Positions 18,293 to 27,923 of a DNA stretch of 64,000 nt are shown here, piece after piece. The DNA is taken from the NCBI GenBank assembly GCA_034522175.1, contig JAXHLQ010000001.1, forward strand, positions 124,001-188,000, read 5' to 3'. A model generated the notes under the pieces. The model made no database searches. It saw nothing but the letters and a program-made list of their open reading frames with translations, and had not been told where the DNA came from. This DNA is from JAIPDZ01 sp034522175. Lineage in GTDB: Bacteria; Desulfobacterota; DSM-4660; Desulfatiglandales; Desulfatiglandaceae. Position 1 is the first letter of the stretch. Each line of letters begins with the position of its first letter. A program made the translations under genes and the position numbers.

Positions 18293-18544
18293 AAATCCGG
18301 ACGGTTCGTTTGCTTCAGGGCATGAATACCGCCCCTCATGCAGCAAAAGCGTTCACAGGTTCCGGGTTTAGGGTTCCAGGTTGAGGGCAACAGGAACAAC
18401 AGCACCCCGATTTGGACCTGGTACCAAATCTCTTTGGCAATATGTGTCCGTTCGATAACCTGTTTTATGGTTTGAAGCGATGAACCCCTGAACCTTTGAA
18501 CCCTTGAAATCAACCCCCTGACAGCGAGGAGGTGATAGGAGTGG

Positions 18545-19183
18545 TTATCCGTTCATCAGTCGAACCAGGGTCCTGTCCGGGTGGTACTCGATAATGTTGA
18601 GGCATCCATAATCCTGCTGGAGGTTGAACATCCGGGAGAGATCCAGACCTATGGCGCGACAAAGGATAACCCGGTTGACCGCTCCGTGGGCCACAATGAC
18701 CACATCGTTTCCCGCTTCTCTTTCCCGGATCCGATCAAAGGCCGCTCCGACCCGGGATGCCAGCTCGGCAACGGATTCGCCCCCGCCCGGGACCTTGAAG
18801 TTGACGAGATCGGCCTGTCGCCGGGCCAGGACGTCAGGAAATCGACGCCGAATTTCGGACAGGGTAAGGGCCTCCCAGTCCCCAAACGCCATCTCACGGA
18901 GCTCCGGCAGGGTATGAACCGGCACATCGTGGTACATGGCGATGAGTCTGGCCCCGGTAACGGCACGGTCCAGGTCGCTGGTGTATATGGCCTTGACCCG
19001 GGCCAGCCGCAGGCGTTCGGCTACCTGTTTCATCTGCAGCATCCCCACCTCGGTCAACGCCACATCCGTATGGCCGTAAATGGGGAAATCCTGATATCCG
19101 TCCACCTGACCGTGTCGGATAAGATATATCCGGTTCTCCCGTTCCACAGGCAAAATGGTAGATTCAGATCGGCGGATTGTCAA
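18545..19183 (-). CDS. Histidine phosphatase family protein
   Basis: A 212-residue member of the phosphoglycerate-mutase-like (branch 1) superfamily. The catalytic RHG motif is YLIRHGQVDGY. It continues with TEVGMLQMKQVAERL, YTSDLDRAVTGARLIA (second arginine), the acid region ELREMAFGDWEALTL and the second catalytic histidine in VIVAHGAVNRVIL. The PIYGHTDVALTEVG pattern resembles CobC/GpmB-type phosphatases acting on small phosphorylated metabolites; the substrate is not evident. The conserved core begins about 18 residues after the ATG used, so the real start may be further in. The gene stands alone between dinB and a divergent hypothetical gene. Confidence 0.85.
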   Translation of the reverse strand: MTIRRSESTILPVERENRIYLIRHGQVDGYQDFPIYGHTDVALTEVGMLQMKQVAERLRLARVKAIYTSDLDRAVTGARLIAMYHDVPVHTLPELREMAFGDWEALTLSEIRRRFPDVLARRQADLVNFKVPGGGESVAELASRVGAAFDRIREREAGNDVVIVAHGAVNRVILCRAIGLDLSRMFNLQQDYGCLNIIEYHPDRTLVRLMNG

Positions 19184-19399
19184 CGATATTGTACCGGTTA
19201 CTCCCGCGATCCGGCTGGTGGAAAAGGGATCGATCCGGCAGGAAGGATTTTTCCCAAAGGGTCTTTATTCCCGGCAGCGAATCGTGTATGATCCGGCAGT
19301 TCATTCGGTCGCGCCGAGTTGTGAGGTCTCTCGAAAGCCGACAATGTCTGACAAATTCAAACCCAGGAATTCGTTCGACCCGAAAGAAGACAACCATAC

Positions 19400-19672
19400 A
19401 TGACAACCGCCAAAAAACAGAAATGTTTCGGTAGCTTAGATGAGGTATTTCCCATGGGGCCGGAGGGATTGCGGGAAGTGGTCCCCGCCTGTTTTGAGTG
19501 TCCCCAAAAGACCGATTGCCTGAAAGCAGCGTTAAAAACAGAAGAAGGGGTGGAACTCAGGAGTCAGATTCTTGACAGGACGCCGGCCACCGGCCTCGTG
19601 GGGCGAATCAGGCGATGGTCTGAGAAAAAATCCCTCAGTCGGCTCAAAAACGGCCAAGGGGGGGACCCGTAA
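19400..19672 (+). CDS. Small cysteine-containing hypothetical protein
   Basis: A 90-residue protein with a compact cysteine motif ACFECPQKTDC (C-x2-C-x5-C) plus an earlier cysteine near residue 9. That could bind zinc or an iron-sulfur cluster. The C-terminal third is basic. Its last base is shared with the start of the next gene at 19672, so the two are probably co-transcribed. I know no function. Confidence 0.6.
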   Translation: MTTAKKQKCFGSLDEVFPMGPEGLREVVPACFECPQKTDCLKAALKTEEGVELRSQILDRTPATGLVGRIRRWSEKKSLSRLKNGQGGDP

Positions 19673-20515
19673 TGCCCCTCACGCTGGTCTGCCCATACTG
19701 CAGCTTCTCCAAACAGATATCTGAGGGGGATATCCCCAAAGACGCCAGGCGCGCCATTTGTCCCCGTTGCGGACAGAAATTCGATTTCAGCCCGGGAAAT
19801 GGCATTCCCCATAAAAACATAGTAGCCCGTTATCAAGATGAAAATGCCCGAAATGAAGATCAGGGTTCCGGCTATGGGGACGGCTACCAGGGCTCGCCCT
19901 GGGAAAACCGCGGGAAAACCGGCCTGTTAAAAGGGATTTTCGCCACCTTCACACAGGTGCTCTTCTCGCCAACGCAGTTCTTCAAAACCCTCAATCCCAA
20001 GGGCGAAATCGGAGAATCCCTGGCCTTCGGTCTTTTAATCGGTGCCATCGGCAATATGCTGGGGCTCTTCTTGCCCACGGTGATGAATGTCCGGGGATCT
20101 TTCCTTTATGGAGCAACCCCTCTTCGGGCAATTCACCATCGGATTCGTGTTCCTGTTTCTGATGGTCCTGGTACCGGTCGGCATCATTGTGGCCATGTTT
20201 GTCTACAGCGCGGTGCTCCATCTCTTTCTCCTCATGGTAAGGGGCGGCAAAAACGGCTTTGAGGCCACATTCAGGGTGATTGCCTATTCCCAGGCCGCCC
20301 AGGGCTTCAGTGTCGTACCGGTGATCGGCGGCTGGATTGCCGGGATATGGCAATTTGTCGTTCAGGTCATCGGGCTCAGAGAAATTCACGGGGTCTCCTA
20401 CCTCAGGGTCATCATGGCTTTCATCCTCCCCGTGTTGATCCTTTTTGTTCTGACGGTCACCGCCCTGATCCCGCTGGTCCTCTTCATCACTCAGCACTGG
20501 TCCGGGCACGTATGA
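19672..20515 (+). CDS. Zinc-ribbon, Yip1-like membrane protein (frame break)
   Basis: An N-terminal zinc ribbon of the MJ0042 type (LVCPYCSFSKQISEG...AICPRCGQKFDF) is followed by a linker and a multi-spanning Yip1-type domain. The first frame carries TQVLFSPTQFFKTLNPKGE and the first helix. The rest (SFMEQPLFGQFTIGFVFLFL, GWIAGIWQFVVQVIGL) is in another frame from about 20090-20110. The second frame ends at 20515, where ATGA overlaps the next gene. Yip1-like bacterial proteins are uncharacterised membrane proteins, often co-located with transporters. The break is probably one missing or extra base. Confidence 0.7.
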
Positions 20516-21449
20516 TCCTGCAAACCCTTTTGCTCCTGATTGGCATCGTTCTGCTCTATCTCGGATCTGAATGGATGGTCCGCGGGGCATCTGTCCTGGC
20601 CCTCTCTTTTTTCATACGGCCCATCATCATCGGCGTCACGGTTGTGGCCTTTGCCACATCGGCCCCTGAACTGCTGGTCAGCCTGATTGCGGCCGTCAAA
20701 GGGTCGAGCGGTGTCTCCCTGGGAAACATCCTGGGGAGTAATGTGGCCAACATCGGCCTGGTCCTGGGAGCCAGCGCCCTGGTAAAGCCTCAAACCGTCG
20801 ACAGGGGGCTCATGAAACGTGAACTCCCGTTCATGCTGGGGGTCTCCCTGTTGTTCTGGTGGACCTGTCTCGATGGAGCCATCGGCCGGTTGGACGGGGT
20901 CATCCTGCTGAGCGCCCTGGGCGCCTTTCTCGCCATGAGCATTGCCACCGCACGGACAGGAAATAATCCCCAGCCGGGATCCCTGCCCCAACGAAGATTG
21001 AAGGCCACCTCCTGGCAGGTCTTTTTGATGCTCATCGGTCTCGTGGGACTGATGGTCGGCGCCAACACGATCGTCAACTCAGCCATTTTCATTGCTCAGC
21101 GCCTCGGCCTCAGTGAAATTTTCATCGGATTGTCCATTGTGGCGGTGGGGACGTCCCTGCCGGAGTTGGCCACATCCGTGGTCGCCGGTGCCAAGGGGGA
21201 GTCTGACATCTCCATTGGAAATGTCGTGGGAAGCAATGTGTTTAATATCTGCATGGTCATCGGGACCGTCGGTCTGTTCAATCCCATGACCGTGGACATG
21301 GGGGCCGTACAGATCAAGTTCGCCACCATGATCGGCATCTCCCTGTTGCTCTTTGTCTTTTGCCGAACCGGCTACAGGGTAAACCGATTGGAAGGGGCCT
21401 GTCTCTTTTTGGATTTATTTTGTTCATCATCCTGTCCTACTGGGTCTGA
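20512..21449 (+). CDS. Na+/Ca2+ exchanger family protein
   Basis: A cation antiporter of the CaCA superfamily (YrbG-like) with two inverted repeats. The first carries GVTVVAFATSAPELLVSL and the second SIVAVGTSLPELATSV, the alpha-repeat GTSxPE motifs that bind Ca2+. Each is followed by a glycine-asparagine segment (GNILGSNVANIGLVLG, GNVVGSNVFNICMVIG). The start at 20512 overlaps the stop of the Yip1-like gene. The last helix shifts frame near 21400-21410 at a T-rich run. In the alternative frame it reads GFILFIILSYWV and stops at 21449, the expected exchanger C-terminus. Confidence 0.88.
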
Positions 21450-21495
21450 TAAAATGAGACATCACCCCCCCATTAACCGTTAAGGAAAAGCAATC

Positions 21496-23649
21496 TTGAC
21501 AAAAATCATCGACTACCCTTCCGTATTGAATCGCGCTCAACTCGAAGCGGTGACCACCCTCGAGGGATCGGTCCTGGTCATCGCCGGTGCAGGGAGCGGC
21601 AAGACCCGGACTCTGATCTACCGTGTGGCCCGGCTGGTGGAATCAGGTGTGTCGCCGGAATCGATTCTCCTTCTCACCTTCACCCGCAAGGCCGCTCAGG
21701 AAATGCTGGACCGGGCGGCCACCCTCTCCGATTCCCGATGCCGCTTCGTCTCCGGGGGCACCTTTCATTCCCTGGCATACAAGGTCCTCAGGACCCATGC
21801 CGATGCGCTGAGCTATTCCAGATCCTTCACCATATTGGACCGCTCGGACATGGAAGAAACCCTCGGCATATTGATACCGGAACTCCATATGGAAAAAGGG
21901 GGACCGGTCAGATTTCCCAAGCGCGGGGACACTGGCCAACATTCTGAGTAAAGCAGCCAATCTGCAACAACCCATCGAACAGTTCATGGGTGAAGAATAC
22001 GGCCATTTCATGGATGTCTTACCCCGGATCGCCACCCTGGACAGGCTTTACAGGGAATACAAGAAAGCCCATCAGTTGATGGACTACGACGATCTCATCA
22101 TCCATCTGCAGACGCTGCTGGCCGAAAACGCCTCTATCCGTCAGGAACTGAGTGATCAATACCGTTACATCATGGTGGATGAATACCAGGACACCAATGC
22201 CATCCAGGCGGAGACCGTCCAGTTACTGGGCAGTGAGCATGGAAATGTCATGGTGGTGGGCGATGATTCACAGTCCATCTATTCCTTCAGGGGGGCGGAT
22301 TACCGCAACATGCTCGATTTTCCGGCACGGTTTCCCGACTGTACGATCATCAAGCTGGAGCAGAATTACCGCTCCACCCAGCCCATCCTCAGCTTGACCA
22401 ACGCTCTGATGGAACAGGCCGGGGAGAAATACACCAAGTGCCTTTTTACCGAACGCGAAGGAGGCCAGAAGCCCTCGGTGGTCAATACCCAGACCGCTCA
22501 TGAGCAGGCTCTCTTTATTACCCGGTACATCCGTGAGTCCGTTGAGCGGGGCCGGTCCGTCACGGACTTTGCCATCCTCTTCCGGGCCGCTTATCATTCC
22601 TTTGAGCTGGAGGCCGAACTGACCCGGCAGGGGATCCCTTATGTGAAATACGGCGGGTTCAAGTTCCTGGAATCCGCCCACATTAAGGACTTCCTGGCTC
22701 ATATGCGGGTCACCGTCAATCCGGATGAGGCGGTGAGCTGGTTTCGCATCCTCAGGCTGCTGAAAAACATCGGCATGGGCAAGAGCCGGAAAATCATTCA
22801 CTGGATGCAAAATGACGGGATCTCTCCAAAGGATATCGCTCAATGGCCAGAAGCAGGGAAAAAGGACAAGGGTCTCAAACCCCTCGGAAACCTGCTGGCC
22901 GCACTCACGAAAAGAGGGATCACCCCGAAGGCCGCTGTGGAGGCGGTTTTGGCCTATTATACTCCCATTTTAAAGGATCGGTTCGACGACTATCCGAGAC
23001 GCCAGAAAGAGATTGAACAGCTCATCCCCATGGCTGAGCGCTACAAAAAGCTGCGCGCTTTTTTGGATGACCTGGTGTTGGATCCCCCCACCAGTGCCGC
23101 GGATATTGAAAACACCGGCGGAGAGAAACTGACCCTCTCCACCGTCCACTCGGCAAAGGGCCTGGAATGGCCTGAGGTCTTTGTCATTTGGGCCATGGAG
23201 GGCCGGTTTCCCCCTCCAGGTCGCTGAACGATTCCGAAGCGCTGGAGGAGGAACGCCGGCTCATGTATGTGGCAGCCACCCGGGCCAGGGATCGCCTCAT
23301 CTTTCCTATCCGGGCCAGGAGTCGGTCCCCATGTGGTCTGCATATCCCGGCCGGGGCACGGGGCTCTCCTCATTCATTGCCACCATACCCAGGGATTTTT
23401 TCTACTGAATCCGGATCTGCAAGCGACACCCCCCCCATGAAAAAGCGGCCCGTTAGAAGACGCCCGGCCGGCACCTTTCAAAACCCCAAAGACAACGCCC
23501 CCTACACCCAGGGGGAGCAGGTCAAACATCCGGCCTTCGGGATGGGGGTGGTCTCGAGGATGGTATCCGATAACAAGATAGAGGTTTTCTTCAAAAACGG
23601 GGGAAAGAAGCTGCTTCACTTGGAATACACGGTACTGGAGAAGATTTGA
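21496..23649 (+). CDS. UvrD/PcrA-type DNA helicase (several frame breaks)
   Basis: A superfamily 1A helicase of about 715 residues read in pieces. The Walker A motif is VIAGAGSGKTRTLIYR, motif II is IMVDEYQDTNAIQ, motif III is GDDSQSIYSFRGAD, motif IV is NYRSTQPIL, motif V is LSTVHSAKGLEW, motif VI is LMYVAATRARDRL. The tail reads GEQVKHPAFGMGVV. Frame changes occur near 21922 (GGGG), 23208 (CCCCC), 23300 and 23398 (TTTTTT), with all motifs preserved across them, so sequence error is likely. The start is TTG at 21496 after AAGGAAA. It unwinds DNA 3' to 5' in repair or replication restart. Confidence 0.88.
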
Positions 23650-23772
23650 GGGTCATACAACACACGTTCGAATCGTAAAAAAACAGTTCTGCGCTATTGG
23701 TTGAGCATGCGTCCCTTGCAGCGATCCGAGAAACATCGAACCGGTTTGAAAGGTAAAGGAGGAAAGTGAGAC

Positions 23773-24270
23773 ATGATTACCCCTGTAATGATGCAGGAAA
23801 AGGCCATGAACCTTTTTGCCAATGACTTTTATTGAGCCCAGGCCATCCTGGCCGTGGGCCTGGACATGATCGGAGAAGAAGAACGGGACACCGCCCTCAG
23901 ATCAGCCGGCGGGCTCACCGGCGGCTGCTACCGCGGGGATTTCTGCGGGGCCATTGCCGGGGTCACCATGGGCATTGCTGCGCTCTTTGCCAAGGCCCAC
24001 CCCGATGATATGGAAGACGCCCGTCTGGCCTCCACCATCCGTCTCGCCTACGACCGACTGAAAGAAATATCGTCAGAAAAATACGGGGCCACGGATTGTG
24101 AGACCATCTCGAGTTGCAACTGGTACGACCCCGAAGATGTCAAGACCCGGCGCGTGGACGGCAGACGAAATGAGTGCACCCGATTTGTGGGGGAGTGTGC
24201 CAAAGTACTCGGAGAAGTGCTCATGGAAGTGGTGGGCGAGGAAGAAATGAAAATCCTCCAGGAAATGTAA
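23773..24270 (+). CDS. C_GCAxxG_C_C-family redox protein, probable selenoprotein
   Basis: An excellent ribosome-binding site (AAAGGAGGAAAG, 23755-23766) precedes ATG 23773. The frame then reads through a TGA at 23833-23835 and continues to 24270. The TGA falls in NDFY-TGA-AQAILAVGLDM, where C_GCAxxG_C_C proteins carry the invariant cysteine of the NCAQAVL motif. Downstream the family pattern goes on with GGLTGGCYRGDFCGAIAGV and later cysteines (TDCETISSCN). TGA is therefore best read as selenocysteine in a 165-residue redox protein, supported by a stem-loop just after it. A single-base TGC/TGT-to-TGA error is the main alternative. Starting after the TGA (GTG at 23854) would drop the conserved N-terminus. 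Confidence 0.8.
23838..23863 (+). promoter_or_regulatory. Candidate bacterial SECIS element
   Basis: Two bases after the in-frame TGA, CCAGGCC (23838-23844) pairs perfectly with GGCCTGG (23857-23863), enclosing a 12-base loop that contains GG. Bacterial SECIS elements are short hairpins directly downstream of the UGA with an apical G; size and spacing fit. The hairpin also lies in coding sequence, as expected for bacteria. Folding energy was not computed. Confidence 0.55.
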
Positions 24271-24398
24271 GTGCTGCTGCGATTGTAACGCGGCTGTGGT
24301 GCCATTGAACACGCATTGAGGTCTAACGACCCCGCCGGGTATCCCAACGGATTGTACCCGCTCCGACATACCATTCTGTCATAAGCAGAGACCGCTTA

Positions 24399-25162
24399 TC
24401 AAATCAACATTTCCAGTTCCCTAATCAGGGTGGAAATCTGATCCGAACCCTGTTTCAATTCATCGAAGAGGTCCCGCTTTCGCTCCACCACTCCGCTTTG
24501 TCCCGGTTGACCGGGTGCGTCCGCGGTCTCCAGACCTTGTTTGCCCTCCTCAGCCCGATACCCATTCTCCAGCAGCGCAATGAACTGGTCCGCGATTTCG
24601 TCGGGCGAAAAGGGGCCGGCCCCCGTTTTGTACCATCTGTAGAGCCAGTTGCACATACCGATAATGGCATAGGCCATCAGTTTGGGGTTCAACCGTCGGA
24701 AACATCCGATGGCGACCCCCTCCTCAATAATCTGCTCCACCACCTGCGTGAATTTTCGCTTTTCCTCACGGATCCCGCTGAAAGTCCGGGTCGGGCAGTT
24801 GCCCCTCTTCGCTGAAAAACACCGAAAACATGGCCAGGTTTTCGATGACCACGGTCTTGAGATGCCGGCGGATAAAGAGCCTCATTTTCTCGGCAGGTGA
24901 GAGTTCCATGTCAGGAATTTCATAGATATATCCGAAAAAGGTCTCCAGTGCCTGTATGTAAATCTGGGACAAAAGGTTTTCCTTGGAGGAGACGTAGTGA
25001 TCAGAGGGCGGGCTTCGTCACGCCAAGATCCTCGGCAATATCATCGAGGGTGGCGGACCGGTAGCCCTTCTGGTGAAAGATCTTCACCGCCGAATCAATA
25101 ATCATCTGCTGGCGAAGGGTTTTGGTCTGGGTTTTAAAATCGAATTTGGATGGAGTGGTCAT
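24399..25162 (-). CDS. TetR-family regulator (two frame breaks)
   Basis: About 250 residues. The N-terminal helix-turn-helix reads MIIDSAVKIFHQKGYRSATL then DDIAEDLGVTKPALY. Homology continues through VSSKENLLSQIYIQALETFF and EIPDMELSPAEKMRLFIRRH, to a C-terminal ligand domain with KLMAYAIIGMCNWLYRWYKT and a charged tail. Frames change near 25010 (one extra base in the TYR-HIS region of HTH helix 3) and near 24780 (GGG). The start is ATG 25162. It is divergent from the acyl-CoA mutase operon, so it probably represses that operon in response to an acyl-CoA or related ligand, as many TetR proteins of the FadR/PaaR type do. Confidence 0.8.
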
Positions 25163-25221
25163 TGATCCGTCGTTTCATCTTTAAAAAAAATGCTTGACGT
25201 ACCCGTCATCCGAACGGTACC

Positions 25222-25283
25222 TTACTCAAAAGTAACATAGGTGTCTTATCGGTAACTATCGGTGAAGTCTGGACCTCTGTCAA
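25222..25283. promoter_or_regulatory. Divergent promoter and operator region
   Basis: Between the TetR and mutase starts, TTACT-CAAA-AGTAA (25222-25235) is a short inverted repeat suited to a TetR dimer. On the minus strand, TTGACA (25283-25278) with a 17-base spacer to GATAGT (25260-25255) is a plausible sigma-70 promoter for the regulator. A direct repeat of ATCGGT also lies here. These are motif matches only. Confidence 0.4.
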
Positions 25284-25370
25284 GAAAAAATCCGCAGGGA
25301 AATGACCGGGGGGCCCAAAAGGATAGGCCGTGCGTCCAAGATCAGGTATCCATCGGAAAAGGGGGAAAAC

Positions 25371-27110
25371 ATGAGTCAACACGCGACCGTAAAGAACGGC
25401 TCTCAAGCCATTGAGCAGGGGAAAAACTGGGATGATTTCCTGAAAACCTATTACGACAAACCGCAGAGCCTGAAGAGCTGGTCAGGATTTGATGTGAAGG
25501 AGATCTACACGCCGGAGGATCGAGAAGATGAAAATTATAAAAAGACCATCGGCGATGCCGGCGAATACCCCTTCACTCGGGGCATCCATCGCAACATGTT
25601 CCGGGGGCGCTACTGGACCCGCCGGGAGGTGGTAGGCATCGGCTCTCCCGCCGACACCCATGAGCGGGCCGCCTACTGCTTTCAACAGGGCGCCATGGGC
25701 ATGAACACCATCGCCGATATCACCTATGAGATGGGCCTCGATCCCGACCATCCCTGGGCCAGGGACGAGGTAGGCCTGACCGGGGTCAACATCTCATCCA
25801 TCAGGGACATGGAGACCCTGGTGGGGGATATCCCCTTGGACAAAGTGAGCTGGTCCGTCATCACGGCGTCCACGGTTGCTGCGGCCAGTATGGCCCAGTA
25901 TGTGGCCGTGGCCCAGAACAAGGGCTATGACATCAGCCGGCTCAGGGGCTCCATTCAGAACGATCCCATTCACTTTAGATACTGCGGTTTCAGGCCCGCA
26001 TGCCCCTTGGATTTGTCCATCAAGCTCGGAGCGGATGTGATGGAGTACTGCACCCGGCACATGCCCAAGTGGTACTACACCACGGTCAATATGTACGACC
26101 TCAGAGAACAGGGCATCACGGCCCCGCAGGAGATCGCATTCGGGTTCGGAATTGCCATGTGCTACATCGATGAGTTGATCCGGCGCGGGCTTCACATTGA
26201 TGAATTTGCCCCCCGCTTCACTTTCTATGTATCCTGTCACATCGATTTCTTTGAGGAAATCGCCAAGATCCGGGCGGCGAGACGGATGTGGGCCCGGCTG
26301 ATGAAGGAGAAATGCGGGGCCAAAGACCCCCGTTCCATGCAGTTTCGGTTTGCCGTTCATACGGCCGGATGCTCCCTGGTCCCCCAGCAGCCGCTGAACA
26401 ATATGGTGCGCATCTCCTTTGAGGCCCTGGCCGCGGTGCTGGGTGGGGTCCGATCGCTCCACTGCTGCTCCTATGACGAGCCCATGTGCCTCCCCACCGA
26501 TAAGGGACACGTTCAGGCCCTGCGGACCCAGCAGATCATCGCCTATGAAACGGGCGTCACCAATGTGGCCGATCCTCTCGGCGGGTCTTATTATGTGGAG
26601 AGCTTGACAGACCAGGTGGAGGAAGAAGCCCTGAAAATCATGAAACAGGTTGAGGATGTGGGCGGTATGGCCGAAGCCATCCGAACGGAATGGCTGGACC
26701 GTCAGTTTGACGAGGAAGCCGTCAAACGTCAGCGCGAAATCGATCAGCGCGAAAAGCTGACAGTGGGCGTAAACATCTTCACTTCAGAGCCTGAAAGCGA
26801 AACCCCCCTCGGCGTGCAACGTGTGTCCGATGTCTCGACCCGTAAACAGATTGAGGACTGCACAAAACTGAAGGAGACCCGGGACCATCAAAAGGTCTCC
26901 GATGCCATCGAGCGTCTTCGCGATGATACGCAGGAGGACAAAAATACCATCCCGGCCATGATCGAGGCCACCAAAGCACTGGCCACCACGGCCGAGATGA
27001 TGGGAACCGTTCGGGAGGTATTCGGGTATTCCTATGACCCCATGAATATTCTGGAATCACCCTTTGGGTTTTCACCCGATACAAAGGTGCATGCAGGGAG
27101 CCGGAGATGA
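25371..27110 (+). CDS. B12-dependent acyl-CoA mutase, large (catalytic) subunit
   Basis: A 579-residue methylmalonyl-CoA-mutase-type TIM-barrel subunit without the B12 domain. Matching segments include GLTGVNISSIRDMETL, HMPKWYYTTVNMYDL, FAPRFTFYVSCHIDFFEEIA, SLHCCSYDEPMCLPTD, YETGVTNVADPLGGSYYVE and VEDVGGMAEAI. The start is ATG 25371 behind GGGGGAAAA; the frame is open for 23 codons further but without a ribosome site. The substrate site differs from true methylmalonyl-CoA mutase. The usual tyrosine (Y89 in MutB) aligns with phenylalanine in NMFRGRYW, and the region of R207 is changed (SIQNDPIHFRYCGFRP). The substrate may be another branched acyl-CoA. Confidence 0.87.
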   Translation: MSQHATVKNGSQAIEQGKNWDDFLKTYYDKPQSLKSWSGFDVKEIYTPEDREDENYKKTIGDAGEYPFTRGIHRNMFRGRYWTRREVVGIGSPADTHERAAYCFQQGAMGMNTIADITYEMGLDPDHPWARDEVGLTGVNISSIRDMETLVGDIPLDKVSWSVITASTVAAASMAQYVAVAQNKGYDISRLRGSIQNDPIHFRYCGFRPACPLDLSIKLGADVMEYCTRHMPKWYYTTVNMYDLREQGITAPQEIAFGFGIAMCYIDELIRRGLHIDEFAPRFTFYVSCHIDFFEEIAKIRAARRMWARLMKEKCGAKDPRSMQFRFAVHTAGCSLVPQQPLNNMVRISFEALAAVLGGVRSLHCCSYDEPMCLPTDKGHVQALRTQQIIAYETGVTNVADPLGGSYYVESLTDQVEEEALKIMKQVEDVGGMAEAIRTEWLDRQFDEEAVKRQREIDQREKLTVGVNIFTSEPESETPLGVQRVSDVSTRKQIEDCTKLKETRDHQKVSDAIERLRDDTQEDKNTIPAMIEATKALATTAEMMGTVREVFGYSYDPMNILESPFGFSPDTKVHAGSRR

Positions 27111-27501
27111 ACAATAGACGGATTCGGGTCGTCATCAGCAAGGTCGGTCTGGACGGCCATGACCGGGGGGCCAAAGTGGTGGCCTCCCTCCTCAAAAAGG
27201 CAGGCATGGAAGTGGTCTATCTCGGGATGTATCAGAGTGTGGAGGGCATCGTCAGGGCCGCTGTGGACGAAGACGCGGATGTCATCGGCGTCAGCTATCT
27301 CTCCGGGGAACACCTGGTCTTCACGCCCAAGATCGTTCAAGAAATGAAAAAACAGGGCCTGAACGATGTGCTCTTTGTGGTGGGTGGATCATTCCCGCCC
27401 GAAGACATCCCGGTCATGAAGGAAATGGGGATCGATCAGGTCTTCCGCGGCGGATCCTGACCGACGATATCGTGGCCTATATCCAAAAAACCGTACGGTG
27501 A
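27107..27501 (+). CDS. Acyl-CoA mutase, B12-binding small subunit
   Basis: The cobalamin-binding subunit of the mutase, overlapping the large subunit gene by 4 bases (ATGA, 27107-27110). It carries the base-off/His-on motif DGHDRG in ISKVGLDGHDRGAKVV, and GVSYLSGEHLVFTPKIVQ and VGGSFPPEDIPVMKEMG. The annotated frame meets a TGA after DQVFRGGS at 27458-27460. In the shifted frame the expected ending LTDDIVAYIQKTVR follows and stops at 27501, so one base was probably lost or gained near 27455. Separate large and small subunits are typical of isobutyryl-CoA and hydroxyisobutyryl-CoA mutases and of archaeal MCM. No MeaB-type chaperone is present nearby. Confidence 0.85.
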
Positions 27502-27528
27502 GCAAGCACACCGCTTCGCTGCACACTG

Positions 27529-27554
27529 TTTAGGCACCTTGAGAGGTGCTTAAA
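27529..27554. terminator. Convergent-gene hairpin
   Basis: TTTAGGCACCT and AGGTGCTTAAA form an 11-bp stem with one G-U pair and a TGAG loop, between the converging mutase and DsrE-family genes. Terminal A and T runs flank the stem on both strands, so it could act as a bidirectional terminator. It overlaps the stop codon of the minus-strand gene. Confidence 0.55.
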
Positions 27555-27894
27555 TCGTCAACAATGGGCCCTCGCTCTTCAGGATGTCTGTCAGCGGCTC
27601 CCCCCAGTATTTGACCTCCACATTCATCTTTTCCAGGGTTTCGGTCACCCCGAGCTGATCCGCACAGGCTTTACAGGCGGTGACATGGACACCCGTATCC
27701 AGGGCCTTTTTGATTTTCTCCTGGATATCCGGATTCTCTGCTGATAACTTTGCAGGGGTTCCCCAAATCACCAGAGTCACCCTGGCCCACCACCCCTTCA
27801 GCAGCGAATTGATGCCGTACATAAACACCATTTTTTCGGCGGTTACCGGGTCCCCATTGGTCCACAAAATCGTAAGATGATCTTTTTCAGCCAT
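27550..27894 (-). CDS. DsrE/DsrF-like family protein
   Basis: A 114-residue Rossmann-like protein of the DsrE superfamily. It starts HLTILWTNGDPVTAEKMVFM, has VTLVIWGTPAKLSAE and the cysteine pair in HVTACKACADQLG. DsrE-type proteins transfer persulfide sulfur or bind small ligands; here the two cysteines could be functional. I use ATG 27894, with GGGAGA upstream; GTG 27897 is equally possible. It is the last gene of the minus-strand corrinoid methyltransferase block, 26 bases after the UroD-like gene. Its role there is unknown. Confidence 0.8.
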   Translation of the reverse strand: MAEKDHLTILWTNGDPVTAEKMVFMYGINSLLKGWWARVTLVIWGTPAKLSAENPDIQEKIKKALDTGVHVTACKACADQLGVTETLEKMNVEVKYWGEPLTDILKSEGPLLTI

Positions 27895-27923
27895 CACGTG
27901 TCTCCCTTTATTAATCAGTTACA

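Noticed and set aside
25008..25015. In-frame TGA in the TetR gene considered as selenocysteine or true stop
   Set aside because: Removing one base restores the HTH helix ending in tyrosine-histidine followed by VSSKENL, so an indel explains it better.
27458..27460. In-frame TGA in the mutase B12 subunit considered as selenocysteine
   Set aside because: Reading through gives unrelated residues, whereas a one-base shift gives the expected family ending LTDDIVAYIQKTVR.
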